From: Drosophila pseudoobscura | Taxonomy: Eukaryota; Arthropoda; Insecta; Diptera; Drosophilidae | Assembly (NCBI RefSeq): GCF_009870125.1 | Contig: NC_046679.1 | Coordinates: 11,780,001 to 11,844,000 of the forward strand | Length of the DNA stretch: 64,000 bases | Direction: 5' to 3' | Part shown: positions 1 through 12,679 of the stretch, piece after piece | How the letters are laid out: each line of letters starts with the position of its first letter | How positions within the stretch are numbered: the stretch's first letter is position 1 | The notes under the pieces: model-generated | Told to the model about the DNA's origin: nothing | The model's input: the letters and a program-made list of their open reading frames with translations, nothing else | The model's database searches: none | Position numbers and translations under genes: made by a program

Positions 1-2231
1 ATGGGCATGGGAAATAGGGGGCTTCCTTACACTAAACCCACCCCATTTCCCCATTTGATATCCAGATAAAGGACAATAAGCATAACGAGAGTTTACATTA
101 CAGTTTTCCAAGAGCTCCGAGCTTTCAGCTCCAAGCCATTGTTCTTGTTTTGGCTTTGCATTTAAATCGCCAACTTCACGACGCAAATAAAATGCGAAAT
201 TTGAGAGTGAATAAACAAGAAATAATGCTCATGATAATTACCCTCAAGCCAGGACGATTTTGAAGCGGTTAAGAGCCATAATTTAGCATTTAATTCTATT
301 CTCCCGGACTGGGACGGGAACCAGGACCAGGACCAGAACCATTTCTAGAGTCAGAACCGGGTACGAGCCCTGCACGACTGTGACGACATCGGCGCGGAGG
401 CAGCTAGCTCAAACACTCTGCAAAGGGCCAACTGAACAAAGCCACTTGAGGTGCGCTCGAGCACTTTAACGGCTTCATGTCAACACATACACCCACTGGA
501 GGAGTCAGGGCTTCTCGCCTGTGTGTGCGTTTAGGGCTGTTTTAACACCTTACGCCAGGTGCAGGACTGGGAAGGGAACAGAGTGTTGGAGGAAAGGACC
601 GGCGCGCCGCTTAGCGTTGCTGTTTAAAATGTTAATGAGCTTTTTGGGTCGCGCGGTTGGGTGGCAATTCCAGTTCCAGTTTCAGCTTCGCTTTGGACCG
701 GATGTGGTGCTGCCAGCTTCCGGTTAGCTGAGTCTCGAACGCCCGCTACGTGAGTGGTGTGCAAATAGTTTCAATTGCGGCTTTTGCGCCGTTTGTTTTA
801 TTTATTTTTATTAAAACATAAAGAACTGGAGCTGGAGGCAAAGAATGACATTGACTCTGCTCACCTTGCGTTAAATTGCTGGGCCTGGAGATGGAGCTGT
901 AGCTGTGGCCGGGGACATTCATTAAAACGTGCGGGCAAACATTAAGGACTGGGAAGAAACATTCCGAACACAAGTAGCAACAAAAGTGACCTCAATTCTC
1001 GAAGGAGAAGACAGAGATACACATTTTAAGAAAGACAGACAGACTCACTTGCACTTTTTATCAGCTGTAATTCTGCTGGCCGAGACAATGGCAATGACAA
1101 TGGTTGAAGGTTGCGCGGCAGCCAGAACACAAAGGCAGTGCTCCTCAATAGTCGAAACTTGAAATGTAAGGGCGATAAGGAAGAAGAACTCTTCGCTCTT
1201 CGGGGCCTCCTTGCAACAGTATGGGGAAACTGTGGAAAAACTAATCAGCTCGACAAGCTGAAAACAAAAGCGGAGCAGAAAACAAAGCCTGGAGCGGTCC
1301 GGAGTCCGGGGAAAGTGCAGGATGACAAAGAGCACTTGACTCTCGCTTAAAGAGTTAAAGCCACATCGCGCATACGCCCGGTGTCCTCGCCAGCTTCAAG
1401 GCGGCGTGCAACATAAATAAATTTCAATGCTGCGCAAATGATAATAAATGTAAAATAAACGCAAAATTCTACTAGCAACAGCAATAGCAGTAGCAGAACA
1501 GCAGCATTCAGAAATTAAGAACAAAGTTTTGCAGAAGAAGTCACAACAAAACAAGGACAAGCCAGTTCTGCGTCCTGAACAAGCGAGGGCTGATCGAATG
1601 GAAGCCGTTGGGGGGACTAGATTGATTGGCATGTTCATCTAAAGGAAACGTAGATGAAAGTGTTTTGTGTGTTGATATTCGCCAGAAGAAGCTTGCTTTT
1701 AGGTGAAGGGAAAGGGTTCATATCGTCTAATAGGCTATAGCACTTTCAATCAGTCCTCCAGCTTTCCATAGACGAATAAACTGTTTATATTCTTCGACCT
1801 CTTCTGACTTTTATGGCCTCTCCGAATCCCCTGGAGATACATTAATGCTCTATCAGCCCAGTCAAAGAATCGACCACAAAATAGAATGGAAACGCAGGCA
1901 CAGGCACAGGCTAAAACTTTTCGAATCAACCCACTTGGAGCAGCAATGCTACGCTTTGTGCTTTTTGCACATGATTTTTACCATTGCCAGTTGTGATAAT
2001 GTTTATTTTATCGGCCACGACACATTCTGCTGCACTTTTGGCAGCACTTAGCACAGAGACCAGACCGGGGTCAGAACAACAGAGGACAGAGAACAGTTTT
2101 TCGTACAGTTTGTCCATTAAAAGTTAATATCACTTTGCGAAACTTGCCCCACCATCCGCCGTTCCATCTAAACTTGCCCAAACTGCTCCTGCTCTCCGAC
2201 TTCAACTCTAACTGGTACTGAGAAGAAGACT

Positions 2232-2282
2232 ACCACTGCCACTACCACTGGCACTGGCACTGCCACTGCAACTGCCACTACG
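2232..2282. repeat. Imperfect CACTGC hexamer array
   Basis: About eight imperfect copies of a six-base unit (CACTGC, CACTAC, CACTGG) run in phase and are followed at once by a short TTTCGG/TTTCAG run. Period-6 microsatellite in non-coding DNA. Confidence 0.7.
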
Positions 2283-5267
2283 ACTTTCGGTTTCAGTTTC
2301 GGTTTGGGTCCCAAACTTTGTGCCAGCGACAATCAACGATTTTCATAGCCAGTTGCACATGTAAAACAAACAGACAGCGACTTGGACCATTTGCTTAGGC
2401 CGAGTCATCGCTAATTTATCGCCAGATCCTGCTCTAACTTGGGCAGGACCCAGCTTGCAGCATCCATTTCCCATTTCTCTTTTATGGGCATGCCCGTTGA
2501 CAGTTATAGCGTTTTTCTAGCGTCCGCTTATAATTCCCATAATCTTAATGCCTGCGACCTCCTCCGGTGTCCAATGTCCAATGTCCGCTGCAAGGGAAGC
2601 CATTATTTGGGCTTCTGGGCGGCGTTGCTCATACGCCGCGTGGCGTGGCGCGCACCGTGCGCTGAGTGAATGATGATAAAGCACTTTAATGCTTTCATTG
2701 CGAACGATTGTACAGTAGAAAATCCGTTATAATCCACAGCAAGTGACAATAAACGCCGAAGTAGGACCAGGAGCAGGACCAGCAGCAGGACCACGACCAG
2801 GTCCCAGCCAATTGCTAAATGGAAAACTATCTCCTTGTCTTAAGCCCCAGATTCCATTCGCCTGCCGCCTGCCAAATCCTCGCCAAGCTCCTGGACCTCC
2901 AACCCCTCCTTCGATTGTTTGTCCTTTGTCTCAGAGGCTAGTTGCCGTTGGGGTTAAAATTGTCCTTCGGCTTGGGCCTTCAGCTTCAGGCTTCCAGCTT
3001 CCAGTCGTATCAACGAGTGCACAAGGGTTTTGAGCAGATTTCAATCATATTTTGGCCAAGCCCATAATGAGATTTACCGGCTCTGACCGGTCGGAGGTTG
3101 CCAATACTTCACACAAACTTTAAATAGCTTTAAGATGGAATTCGTCCCGCTCTTTCTGCCTGTTTATCTGTCACTCTGGGGCACGTATCTCCATTTGGCT
3201 TAGCACGTTTTGGCCGCCAGACCTCCGATCCCATATCATCCCATCGCAGTCCCAGTCGACAGGTCCATGACTTTATTAGTTCACGCATAATGACAAAAAT
3301 GGGTCGGCACGTAATGCGTGTGCTCTGCTTGTTTTGCTTTTGCTGCAAGGATTTTTATGCCCCACAGTCATAAAACGGGTGCCGAGCCCAAGGAGTCGTC
3401 ACAGACTCGTCCTCTTCCTGGCATTGAGCCAGTGACAGATTTGGACGCTGAGCGGAGATTTGGAGCGGTTGAGAAACACCAGAAAATTAATTTCCTACGT
3501 CGATTGTTTTTTAAAGATTTAAAGTTTCAGGTTAGAAAAAAAGGGCTACTATTATTGTTTGGATATATTTTTTCGTGCCTGAGGACAAAAAATAATCCAT
3601 TGAATGTTTTTCCTTCTCGAGGCGACGCGCTGCTGTCACTCTGTGGGACTGTTCCATTTTTTATGCTTTATAATGTGATATCATGATTTATTGCACATTA
3701 AAGTTTCAGCCACGCCACGCCCCCCCCAGGCCCTTTACACTGCACATCCGCCTCTCCCTAGCCCCCTGTGCATCACCCTTTTTGTGTCTTCCCCCTTGAC
3801 TGCGCACGGACAATGCAATGGATATGGGATATGATATTGCCATTGCCCCATCCTTTGTTGGAAATCAATGGCTGCGACGGAGATGCGACCCCGTTGCGTG
3901 GCACACACATCAAAGTGGGGAATCGACGGGGTCGCAAGGGTGGAATGTGCTGTGATGAAAGTGAGGATGCGAATTCCTCGATGTGCTGCTGCTGCTGCTG
4001 AGATGTTGTTTACGTATGCGTGACGCATCATGCGGCCGCTAAGCTGAAAATCTCTTTAAGATGATACTTTGCAACATTTACAAATGTTTCCTTGCCCCAC
4101 TGCGAGTGTGTGCTACACTTTGCCAGAGTCTGTGTCTGTGATTAGCATTCCAGGCATATCTCACATTTATGTTGGATGTTTCCGTTGCAGCAAATATATG
4201 TATGTACGGGCACGGGTATCTACGAGTATCGTACGAGTATGTGCGGCAGCTGAGGGATAGGGAGTACCGGGAGTCGTGTAATGTTACGGTTACGGCTCGT
4301 TATGCCCTTTTGGCCACATTAAGCCGTTACTAGCTGGTGTCGGAGGAGTCTGTTGCTCCTGCTGCTGATGTACGAGTACGACGACGAGTATTCCTCAGAC
4401 GGAGATATACATACGTATTCTCTTTACGGGTGTGCGCTCGGCGGCCCCTGCCAGTCCATTTATATTTGATTTTGATGTTTATGCCTGCTGATGGCTGATG
4501 GGTCAATGCGGAGGGCTCTTCATGTAAATAATTTGAAAATGTTTGCACTCCTTGTGTGGCCAACGCCAACCCATTATGTGCGGTCGAATCGTGATTCCCA
4601 GTGAGTCCTCCGGCCGGATACGGATGTCGGGGAGAGCACTCTCTGTGTTACTGCTGCTGATCATTCCAGTGAATCACATTTGCCACGGGATAACTGTCCT
4701 GGACACGGGACCCAAGGATGTGTTCTCGCTTCTGACAATCATTTGTTGGTATCTCGTTTCTTGGCACGCCTCGGACTTGCACTTATGAGTCGTATATTAC
4801 TGCTTGACTGCTTCTGCTCCTGCTCCTGCTCTAATTTCTTCGCTGGCTGCCATTACGAGGAGTATGATGCCACGCCTCCTTCCGCTCCGCCTCCAGCCCA
4901 CGGTGCTGCTTGTGGCTTTTAACTTTTGCGCTTTCTTGTTGCGTCCAAGTCCAAGAGCTGTGAAAATGAGATAATGTGTATGTGTGTCACATTCTTCCCC
5001 ATTTCACCCAGATCCCCCTATCCATCTCTCCCCCCCACCCCCATCCCTGCTCTTAGCTGCTTCCTCTGCTAGTCTTTTTCCCCAGTTTTCTATTGTTTTT
5101 TGCGAGAGACTTGAAATATGTTACCTTCACGTTGAGCTCATAAACTAACACTAACACCTTGACACGTGCACTTTTTGTAGCCAAACGCACACACACACAA
5201 ACACACCCATATATATATGCACACACAGATACATATAAATGTCATTAAAATTGCAGTAAGAGTATGA

Positions 5268-5345
5268 CTTGGCTTTGGCTTTGGCTTCGGCTTGGCTTGG
5301 CTGGAACGGGACGCGGTCGGGGTCTGGCTTGGCTTTGGCTTAGCT
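5268..5345. repeat. TTGGCT/TTCGGC hexamer-rich tract
   Basis: Interrupted copies of TTGGCT and relatives in two blocks, 5268-5312 and 5326-5345. A CA-rich stretch lies just upstream at 5186-5229. Both strands are open here, but only as Trp/Leu or Lys/Pro repeats, so I treat it as a microsatellite. Confidence 0.65.
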
Positions 5346-5419
5346 CGGACTTGGCAAGGACGAATCTCTCTTCCTGCTGGCACGGCACACATGTGCGGTG
5401 TGACTTTCTCCCTTTCTAC

Positions 5420-5439
5420 ATACATATGTACATATGTAT
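5420..5439. repeat. 20-bp perfect palindrome centred on ATGTACAT
   Basis: Twenty bases that equal their own reverse complement, centred on a GTAC. The same 20-base core is embedded in the 24-bp palindrome at 44472-44495. It is made of CATA/TATG units and could be a microsatellite by-product. Confidence 0.7.
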
Positions 5440-7044
5440 ATGCTGTATACTCTCTAAGGAAGTTCATTGGCATTCTAATGACATTTGTATGTAATAGAGG
5501 ATACAGTTCAAGAAAAGATCAATTTCAAATGAGGAAAATAACAATAACCTCTATTCTTAATCAATTTAGTGTTCAAGTATTGGAATATCTGACTATTTGT
5601 TTTTTATCTTTAAATGTATTTATTCTAGGTTGGTAAGTAATAGTATATAGATATATATTTATATAGACGTGACCAATTAATATGTCCCGAAAATCATGCT
5701 AATAATTAATAGTTTATCAGATTATGCTTTCCTGTAATCCCTTTTTTCTATGCCTAATTCCTTACATGTTGTTTCTGTTTATGAATAATCAACAGTTTTG
5801 AAACAATTAGCTCTTCAATTCGTAATATCGTATAAGGTAAACGACTGTTTCTCATAGGTATCAAAGGGTAATTATGTTTCGTAGTTGGACACAAAGGGCT
5901 CGAGTGGTTTTTATTTTCCTTTTGGGTTTTCCGACACTTTTTATTTGGCGCACTTGCACTCAGAGCTATAGAGACGTTTATTTTGTTGGGCGGAACAGGA
6001 GACTATAAATGGGTGTGTGTGTGTGCTTGTGTATGTAGCTGTGCGTGGGGATAAATGCTTTTGTTTGTTTGGATTGCCTGGAAAGATGGCATGGCGCGAT
6101 GGCAGTTGGTTTCATAAACGCGTTTCCCTCTCGGCAGTTGATTTATTTGTCAGCTAAAAACGTGCTTAATCATATTAGAGTACATTTGTGAGATTAAGTG
6201 TAAAGCCGAGAATGGGAAACCTTGAAAAAAACCAGAAAATTATAGAGAAAAACCATACAATTTACACACAGAGGAGCAGGAATCAGAACTATTTGATTTC
6301 ATTGCTTAATATATCCAACCACAGTCTAGTCGTGATTCGTGTGCCATCCTGTGGCTGTTTGTGCTGTGATCTGAGCAGCAAGGGACGTGAAGCCAAGGCC
6401 TAGCCACAAACCGAAACCCTGCAGTCTCTAATGAGGGCTAGGCAACAAAATTCATTATGCCTAATATGTCATATTTGACCAATGAACATTTACTCATTAT
6501 CTCGGCTCGAATAGGTACGGTGCTGCAGTTCCGGAGTTACAGTTCCGGAGATGCAGTTGCAGTTGCAGGCTTGAAGTTGAAGTTCGAGTTGACCCGGCTC
6601 GTGTCGCCGCCATGTCTGCGCTTGTCGGTCATCAGCGTCATGGTCTATGACTAGGTGTCTCCCTCGTGCAAGTGCGTTCACGAGTCTGTGTGGCTGCGAG
6701 TGGGAGTCCAGTGACTGTGGTTCCGCCGAGACTAAGCCTGTCAACGTCCTCGACTGACCGGCATCTGTTCTGGACCTGGTCTGACCGCATCATACCCTAG
6801 TACTGCCCCCATCTTCCCACCCCCACTCCTACACACAGTGACAGACACGTAATGCACAGAGTGAAGGAGTGGGTGGAGGGGATGCTGCTTCTGATTCTGC
6901 TCCGTGTTCTTCTTGCACGCTTGTGGCATGTGTGAATTTTTCATTAAAATTCAAGTGACATCAAAAGGGTTGACTGCGGCCCCATGCACACATAGACAGC
7001 CAGTGGCTCTCGCAAGGCAAGCGGTATGCACACGTATGTACATT

Positions 7045-7094
7045 TGTGTGTGTGTGTTGGTATGGGTGTAAGTGTGTGTGAGGTGGTGTGGGTG
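7045..7094. repeat. GT-rich dinucleotide tract
   Basis: Interrupted (GT)n ending in GGTGTGGGTG. Alternating purine-pyrimidine sequence. It is followed within 60 bases by the decamer array at 7151. Confidence 0.6.
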
Positions 7095-7150
7095 TCGATA
7101 GTGACAACTGTGACGACATACTTGTCGCTTGTTCCCTGTCAACCGCACAC

Positions 7151-7190
7151 CTCCCGACACCCACCGACACCCTCCGACACCCACCGACAC
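7151..7190. repeat. Four-unit 10-bp array, CCNCCGACAC
   Basis: Four exactly ten-base units that differ only at the second and third positions (CTC, CCA, CCT, CCA before CCGACAC). One turn of B-DNA per unit, in non-coding sequence. Confidence 0.8.
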
Positions 7191-7654
7191 ACAGTTGCAT
7201 AAGTAGTTGGCTGTCATCACTTAGTCGGTTGTCAACTTCGTCACTAAGCCCATTTGATGGCCAATAATTGCCAGGCGCTTTAAAATTGAAATTAATGCAG
7301 CCATGCCGTAGTCCACAGAGAAGGGGCACAGAGAGGAGGACAGGATCACTGACATATAACATTCACCCCAGGACCCATTAAACATGGATCCCGGTTGCCC
7401 CATGACGCTCATCTATTAATAAGCATAATTTATGGCCAGCCATTTATAAGAGCGCCTGCCGAGGACACTGCCACTGCGGCACACGCAAAAATAATTAAAT
7501 TTAAATATTAAACAGCTTACGCGTATTTGTCAAAAAATGCTCGCGAAATCCGCACGCACAGAGAAGCCATAATTCACCTAGAAGCCGCCTACCGCTCACC
7601 GCTCACCGCAACGCATTGCTGGAGCAAGGTCAGGTCGAAGGGTTCGCTGGAGCA

Positions 7655-7702
7655 CAGATACAGATACGGATACGGATGCGGATACAGATACAGATACAGA
7701 TG
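7655..7702. repeat. Eight-unit hexamer array CAGATA/CGGATA
   Basis: Eight in-phase hexamers: CAGATA twice, CGGATA, CGGATG, CGGATA, CAGATA twice, CAGATG. In one frame it translates as alternating Arg/Gly/Cys-Tyr, which explains an apparent 90-codon open frame around it. Confidence 0.85.
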
Positions 7703-8110
7703 GATAGATGCGAAGAGCTCACGTGCTCTTGCTAGCGGTGCTTTGTCATGTTTTTCTTTGCCTATTTGGATTGGGGGGCAATCGGCGATGTGCTACTAGT
7801 GCCGCTTGCTTACCGACATATTTAGCATTCAAGTTTTCGACGAAACAAACACAAAACAAAAGTCCCGTCCCGACCAAAACTAAAACGTGAATGAATGTGC
7901 CTTCTTATAGAAGCTGACATCGACCTTTTTATACCCTTTTACCTTTGATGGATATGGATAGAAAAATGATTAAATGTACATAAATGAAAGTACATTTCAG
8001 TGAGAGCTGTTCTATCCATTTGATAGAACAAGGTAAAGATATTCTCGATTTGGATGGTATATTTTTTTGATTAAGAAACCTTTGTAAATCCCCAACGAAA
8101 GAGGCACTGC

Positions 8111-8130
8111 CCCTGCCCTGCCCTGCCCTG
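8111..8130. repeat. CCCTG pentamer, four perfect copies
   Basis: Four perfect CCCTG units. Related CCTGC/CCTGT runs occur at about 14540-14590, 16513-16530 and 20995-21021. Confidence 0.8.
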
Positions 8131-8870
8131 TCAGGGAACTCGAGGAACTCTTTCCTGCTTGACTTATGAATATGCAGAGCAGAGGTCAAAGCAAAAAGGT
8201 GGCTTTTGTTGTACCCTCTGTATTCGTTATCAGTTTTGCAAGAAACTTGGCATCCACAGACGCAATCCCACTCAGACTCGGCACGAATATCCAAGGATTC
8301 AAGGCCGGCGGATGAGCGGGTGAGTGGGGTGTGTACCGACCGAGTCAGACGGAGTGGGTGGTGGTGGAAAATAGACTTTTGGTTTTTCGTCTTTGGGCCA
8401 AATTGTTTATGCAAATTTCGAATAAATAAACAAGATTGTTAATTTAGTTAAATATTTCATTTTTGTGCCGTTTTCATCAGCACGTTCGAAGGACCTTCCC
8501 TTCTCCAAGAGTGCTCCATCACCATTTCTATCTATCTGTGGCTCTAGCTGTATCTGTATCTACATTTGTATCCCTGTGTGAGTGTGTTCGTGTTTAGGTG
8601 CGGTCGGTGGTTGGGTGGTTGGGTGGTGGCGGCGTCGCTGTCATGAATTTTGATGCCGACTCTCATTAGGCGACGAGGATGTTCAGGATGTTCTTCTGCA
8701 AAGGATTGCGACCGGCCCTGCCTCTGATGTCGATGCCTGTTCGGTTTTTTCGGAGGCCAGTGTTGTTTTTGCCTGGCTGTTGTGTTTATGCCAGAGGAGC
8801 AATAAAATATTGTTGTATTTGCTCTTTTGCATACAGCCGGAGCCACATCCTACTTTTGCTGGCCGGAGCC

Positions 8871-8897
8871 GGGGGCGGGGCCGGGGCTGGGGCTGGG
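8871..8897 (+). repeat. G-quadruplex-type G-run cluster
   Basis: Five G runs (5, 4, 4, 4 and 3 Gs) separated by one- or two-base loops on the plus strand. The pattern fits the usual G-quadruplex rule of at least four runs of three or more Gs with short loops. No adjacent gene is visible. Confidence 0.6.
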
Positions 8898-10644
8898 ATA
8901 CCCTTCTGTTCTGTGCTGTGTGTTTGTACTCCTGCACTTGTCCAAACACATGTTAATTGGCCGTAATTGTAAGTTTTGCTAACGCAACAACATAAATGCA
9001 CAGTGTAAGCAAGTTTTTGAGGCAAAAACAACAAGATGGCCCAGTCGAAATTATCATAAAACTTTTGCCAAATGTTTGCTGTAGTAATAAAAATTTAAAT
9101 ATGCCCAGTTCCAGGCCCAGACCCACGCCCAGTCCCTGGTCCACCGAACGAGATACCGAGGGTCTCCAAAGGGGACACCAGCTAGAGTAGAGACCAGAGA
9201 GCAGAGTATCCATGCCGGGGTCGTTGAGGGCCTAGGGTGAGGGTCACAATATTTATGGCGACGCGCGCCACATGACGTTGAACTATGCGTATGACTAACC
9301 GACGCAACGGTCGGGCCCGGCTCCACCTCCTCCTCCTATACATACTCGTACACACATATATCCACCTCCTTCAGCCGTCATTTTAATAAACTTCATATGT
9401 CGCATGTCGCCATTTTTTCTTCTTTTTTGCACGTTGCTCTCTTGGTTCCCTTCCCTTTCTTTTATTTTTTTTTTTTGGTTCTTGCTACATACTCGCTCAG
9501 TCTTGCGGCTTTATTAGTCCGTGATTTATGTAGTCAAAGATAGCGGAGAGTTGGTCCGGAGCTCCTGCTCCTGGTCGGGCTCTGTGGATGTCGTGGCAGG
9601 AAATTTATACATGCGCCGCAAGTAGTCGGGCGTGGACAAATGAATGACATGGCACCGCTTGGCCGCCTGCTGGCTCGACTCAGGACTCAGGACTCAGCTT
9701 TTTAGGCAGTTAAACTCGAACTAATCACAGGGCCGGGATCTCGCCAGTGGCCAATCTGCTATGCAGCTTTATAGCCTGGCTGCTGACTGCCTGGCTGGCT
9801 GGCAATTTGAAAGAAAACCAAATTATGAACTTGTCCATATTGACTGCACATATGTCCTGGTCCTGTTTCAGGGCCAGGACTTGCGCCCAGACCACCAGAC
9901 CATCTTTCTCGTGTTGCCGATGTTCTTGCCTTGGCATGGGAGTCACGTATTTGACGCAACGTTTGCGCCTTTAATTCGTTGCGCCAAGTCGCGGCCCGGA
10001 CACGTCTACGTAATTATTTACGGGTAGCGGCGAAATGTATATAAAATATTGTATAATAACACATCACATGGAATGCAGATGGGTTATTTATGGCCATTAG
10101 GACGCAGCGTACGAGTATTTATTTATTTATTTTTATTTTTTTCTGCACAACATCTTTACGGTCTGACAGGCAGATGTGCATATGAATATATTATTAGCCA
10201 GCCATTGGAAAGGGAATATTGTAGTCTGGGAGTCGACAACTGGTCCCTTTTAATCTACTGTTCTCATTCCCACTAATCGCTCATTAATGCCAACCCTCTG
10301 GAATATTTCCGCTAGCAAGAACCTTTAATTGATGAAGGTGCCCTATTATTTTAAAGAGTACCATTTCATACATATGTATATACTTTTCTTCCGAGCTATA
10401 AATGTCTATGAATAATGTTGGAAAAGGTTTAATATTGCTAAAATCCTGTATCCTGAAATGCTGCCAGAGTTATGACTTCGCCGCGGTTAGCCAATATTTA
10501 TACTCAATTAATAGACTCGGCCGCAACACTCATATGTGCTGGGGAGAGGAGAGGCAGGAGGCACTTCTGCCATTTACCGATCAAAATAATGCCCATGGAA
10601 ATGCATACAAATGCGTTTCTGTTACTGCATTGGAAATCATAGCC

Positions 10645-10735
10645 GGAGTCAGAGTCAGAGTCAGCCAGGCTGCAGAAAGCCATCAGCCAGGGACAGAGGC
10701 AATAGCAGAGGCACAGCCAGAGCCAGAGCCAGAGC
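10645..10735. repeat. AGAGTC and AGCCAG hexamer arrays
   Basis: Three AGAGTC units at 10645-10664 and about four AGCCAG units at 10714-10735. The same AGAGTC hexamer recurs at 28199-28220. These arrays sit inside a 199-codon open frame (10402-11001, plus) whose product has a Pro-Glu repeat and no recognisable domain. Confidence 0.7.
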
Positions 10736-11020
10736 CCGGCAGAGCAAACATGGCAGCCGAGGGAAAATATTTTCAATTTCCATTACAAAAGTGTGAGCAG
10801 ACGAGCGCAGGGAGTGGCAGGACCACACAGGATGAGAGTGCCAGGGGACGGGGGAGTGCACTGTTCTTCAGTATTATGAAAATTAAATTTTTCATTTCAG
10901 TGCATCAGCCCATGGATACGGCAGACGAATGGGCGGCCCCGGCTGGGCTGCCAATGAATGAATCTGACGAAATTGTTCATGCCACTAAAGCTCACGCATA
11001 GACAGCCAGACAGATCCCGC

Positions 11021-11044
11021 TCTGGCTCTGGCTCTGGCTCTGGT
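11021..11044. repeat. TCTGGC hexamer, four copies
   Basis: Three perfect TCTGGC units and one TCTGGT, followed by looser GGTCTG copies to about 11067. Confidence 0.8.
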
Positions 11045-12400
11045 TGGGGGGCTAGGTCTGGGTCTGGTTGTGCCCTTGCTGCTGGCGTATCGTTTCGATT
11101 CCAATACATAGCCCTGAACCGATGCGCCAAATTGGTAGATATATCTATGGTGCTCTCCGTATCCGTAGCCCCGACATGAACGTGGTCGATCGCCAGGAAG
11201 ATTATGCCCTTTGTACATGTGTTTTAGTGGGTGTGGCTGTGGCTGTGGCAATGGCTGTGGGTGGCTATATTTAAGCCGTTGGTAATGGAAATGCAATTTA
11301 ACATGCGAATAAGTTCTCAATGTGTGCTAGATTTGCACTCCTGCCCCTCCAATCTGTGTGCCATAAAGTGCGGCCAGCAGTTGGCTCGTAAACACTTTAG
11401 CTCCGAATTTCGGGGCTATGCATCCGCATCGGGGAATCTTTTATTCAAAAATCGACTGCAATATTTTCTGCTACAACCAATTGCTCTATCCCATTTTGTT
11501 GTACGCAGAAATGTGTGTTTTTGGCAAGGAAGTTAATTGAATTTTCAGTATGGATACTTCGGCAATGGAAAGCTGTTGCATTCCATGCTGCAGCTGATGC
11601 CACCCTTCTGGAGTACCCCCAAATGGGATCATCTAAACTGGTTAATCGAGTGAATTTGAGTCGAAATATGCTCTAGTCGTGAGTAGGTTTCTAACCAATA
11701 TACTGAAAAAGAACGGGAAATTGTGATCATGAATCAAGTTGTCTGTTTGCCAGGAGTATAATAATCTCTTTGTCGTTCCGGTTCAATCTGATCTGCGTGT
11801 CACTTTACGAGCTAGTTTTCTTATTGGGCCATTAGCTTTGATTGCTTGTCCAGATTCGACATAGATTGTCCTCTGTTTATGTGGAGTTGATCGCGCTATT
11901 CCATTAATGAGGCGCGCTCCGGCATAAACGTAAAGCATTCGCTAATTGGTCCAACTCTTTAGAGGCTTCTCATTCGCCTCCTATTTAACTTACGCATACA
12001 AATGGCTGCGTGAGCGGCACTTTGAGAAATTGGATTTTCATTCAAGAGAGGGTTCCGCAAGGTGTGCCTGTATTTATGGCCACACCCTGTTGACCTCGCC
12101 ACCGCCTGCCGGGGGAAACTTTAACGGTCCAACATAAGCCGCGCACTCTATCCGCTCGCAATGTTTATTAATGAAACTGTTTGTGATTTGCATTTTAATT
12201 TATGCAAAAATACAAAAATATATTTAATATGTGCAGGAGCAGGAGCCACTACGATTGCGGGAATGAATGTTGAGGGGAGCAGGAAGTGGAACTAGAGCGA
12301 GCAACGGGGCACCATGTTGGGGGTAGGCTCTGCAGTCAGCTCCAATTGAAATTCAAAGGCAACGAGCAATTTTTAATGTTCCGCGCTCTGGTATTTTACG

Positions 12401-12427
12401 ATGGCGATGGCGATGGCGAAGGCGATG
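12401..12427. repeat. ATGGCG hexamer array
   Basis: Three ATGGCG units and one AAGGCG unit in phase. Simple repeat in non-coding DNA. Confidence 0.75.
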
Positions 12428-12647
12428 TCTGCTAAACTGAATTGATAATTAACAAGGCCAATGCGCGTGTAATTAGCATTCAGTGAAGCAGTACCTTACA
12501 ATGACATTGCCACAAGGGGAGGCACACATTCTCACTCGTACTGAGGATGAAGCTGCCAGCTCCTGCGTCCTGTTCGGTCTTTTGAAGCCGCTGTCAGAGC
12601 TCTCCTAGACTCATATTTCTTTGAGCTTGGGCTAACCCCAGCATCAG

Positions 12648-12679
12648 AGCAGCTGAGCAGCTGAGCAGCGGAGCAGCTG
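12648..12679. repeat. AGCAGCTG octamer, four copies
   Basis: Four in-phase octamers, the third reading AGCAGCGG. Each unit contains a CAGCTG E-box core, so the array presents three E-boxes at 8-bp spacing. Confidence 0.8.

Noticed and set aside
10402..11001. 199-codon open frame, plus strand
   Set aside because: Its length comes from AGAGTC and AGCCAG hexamer repeats that stay open in frame; the product has no domain, and overlapping frames on the other strand are equally open.
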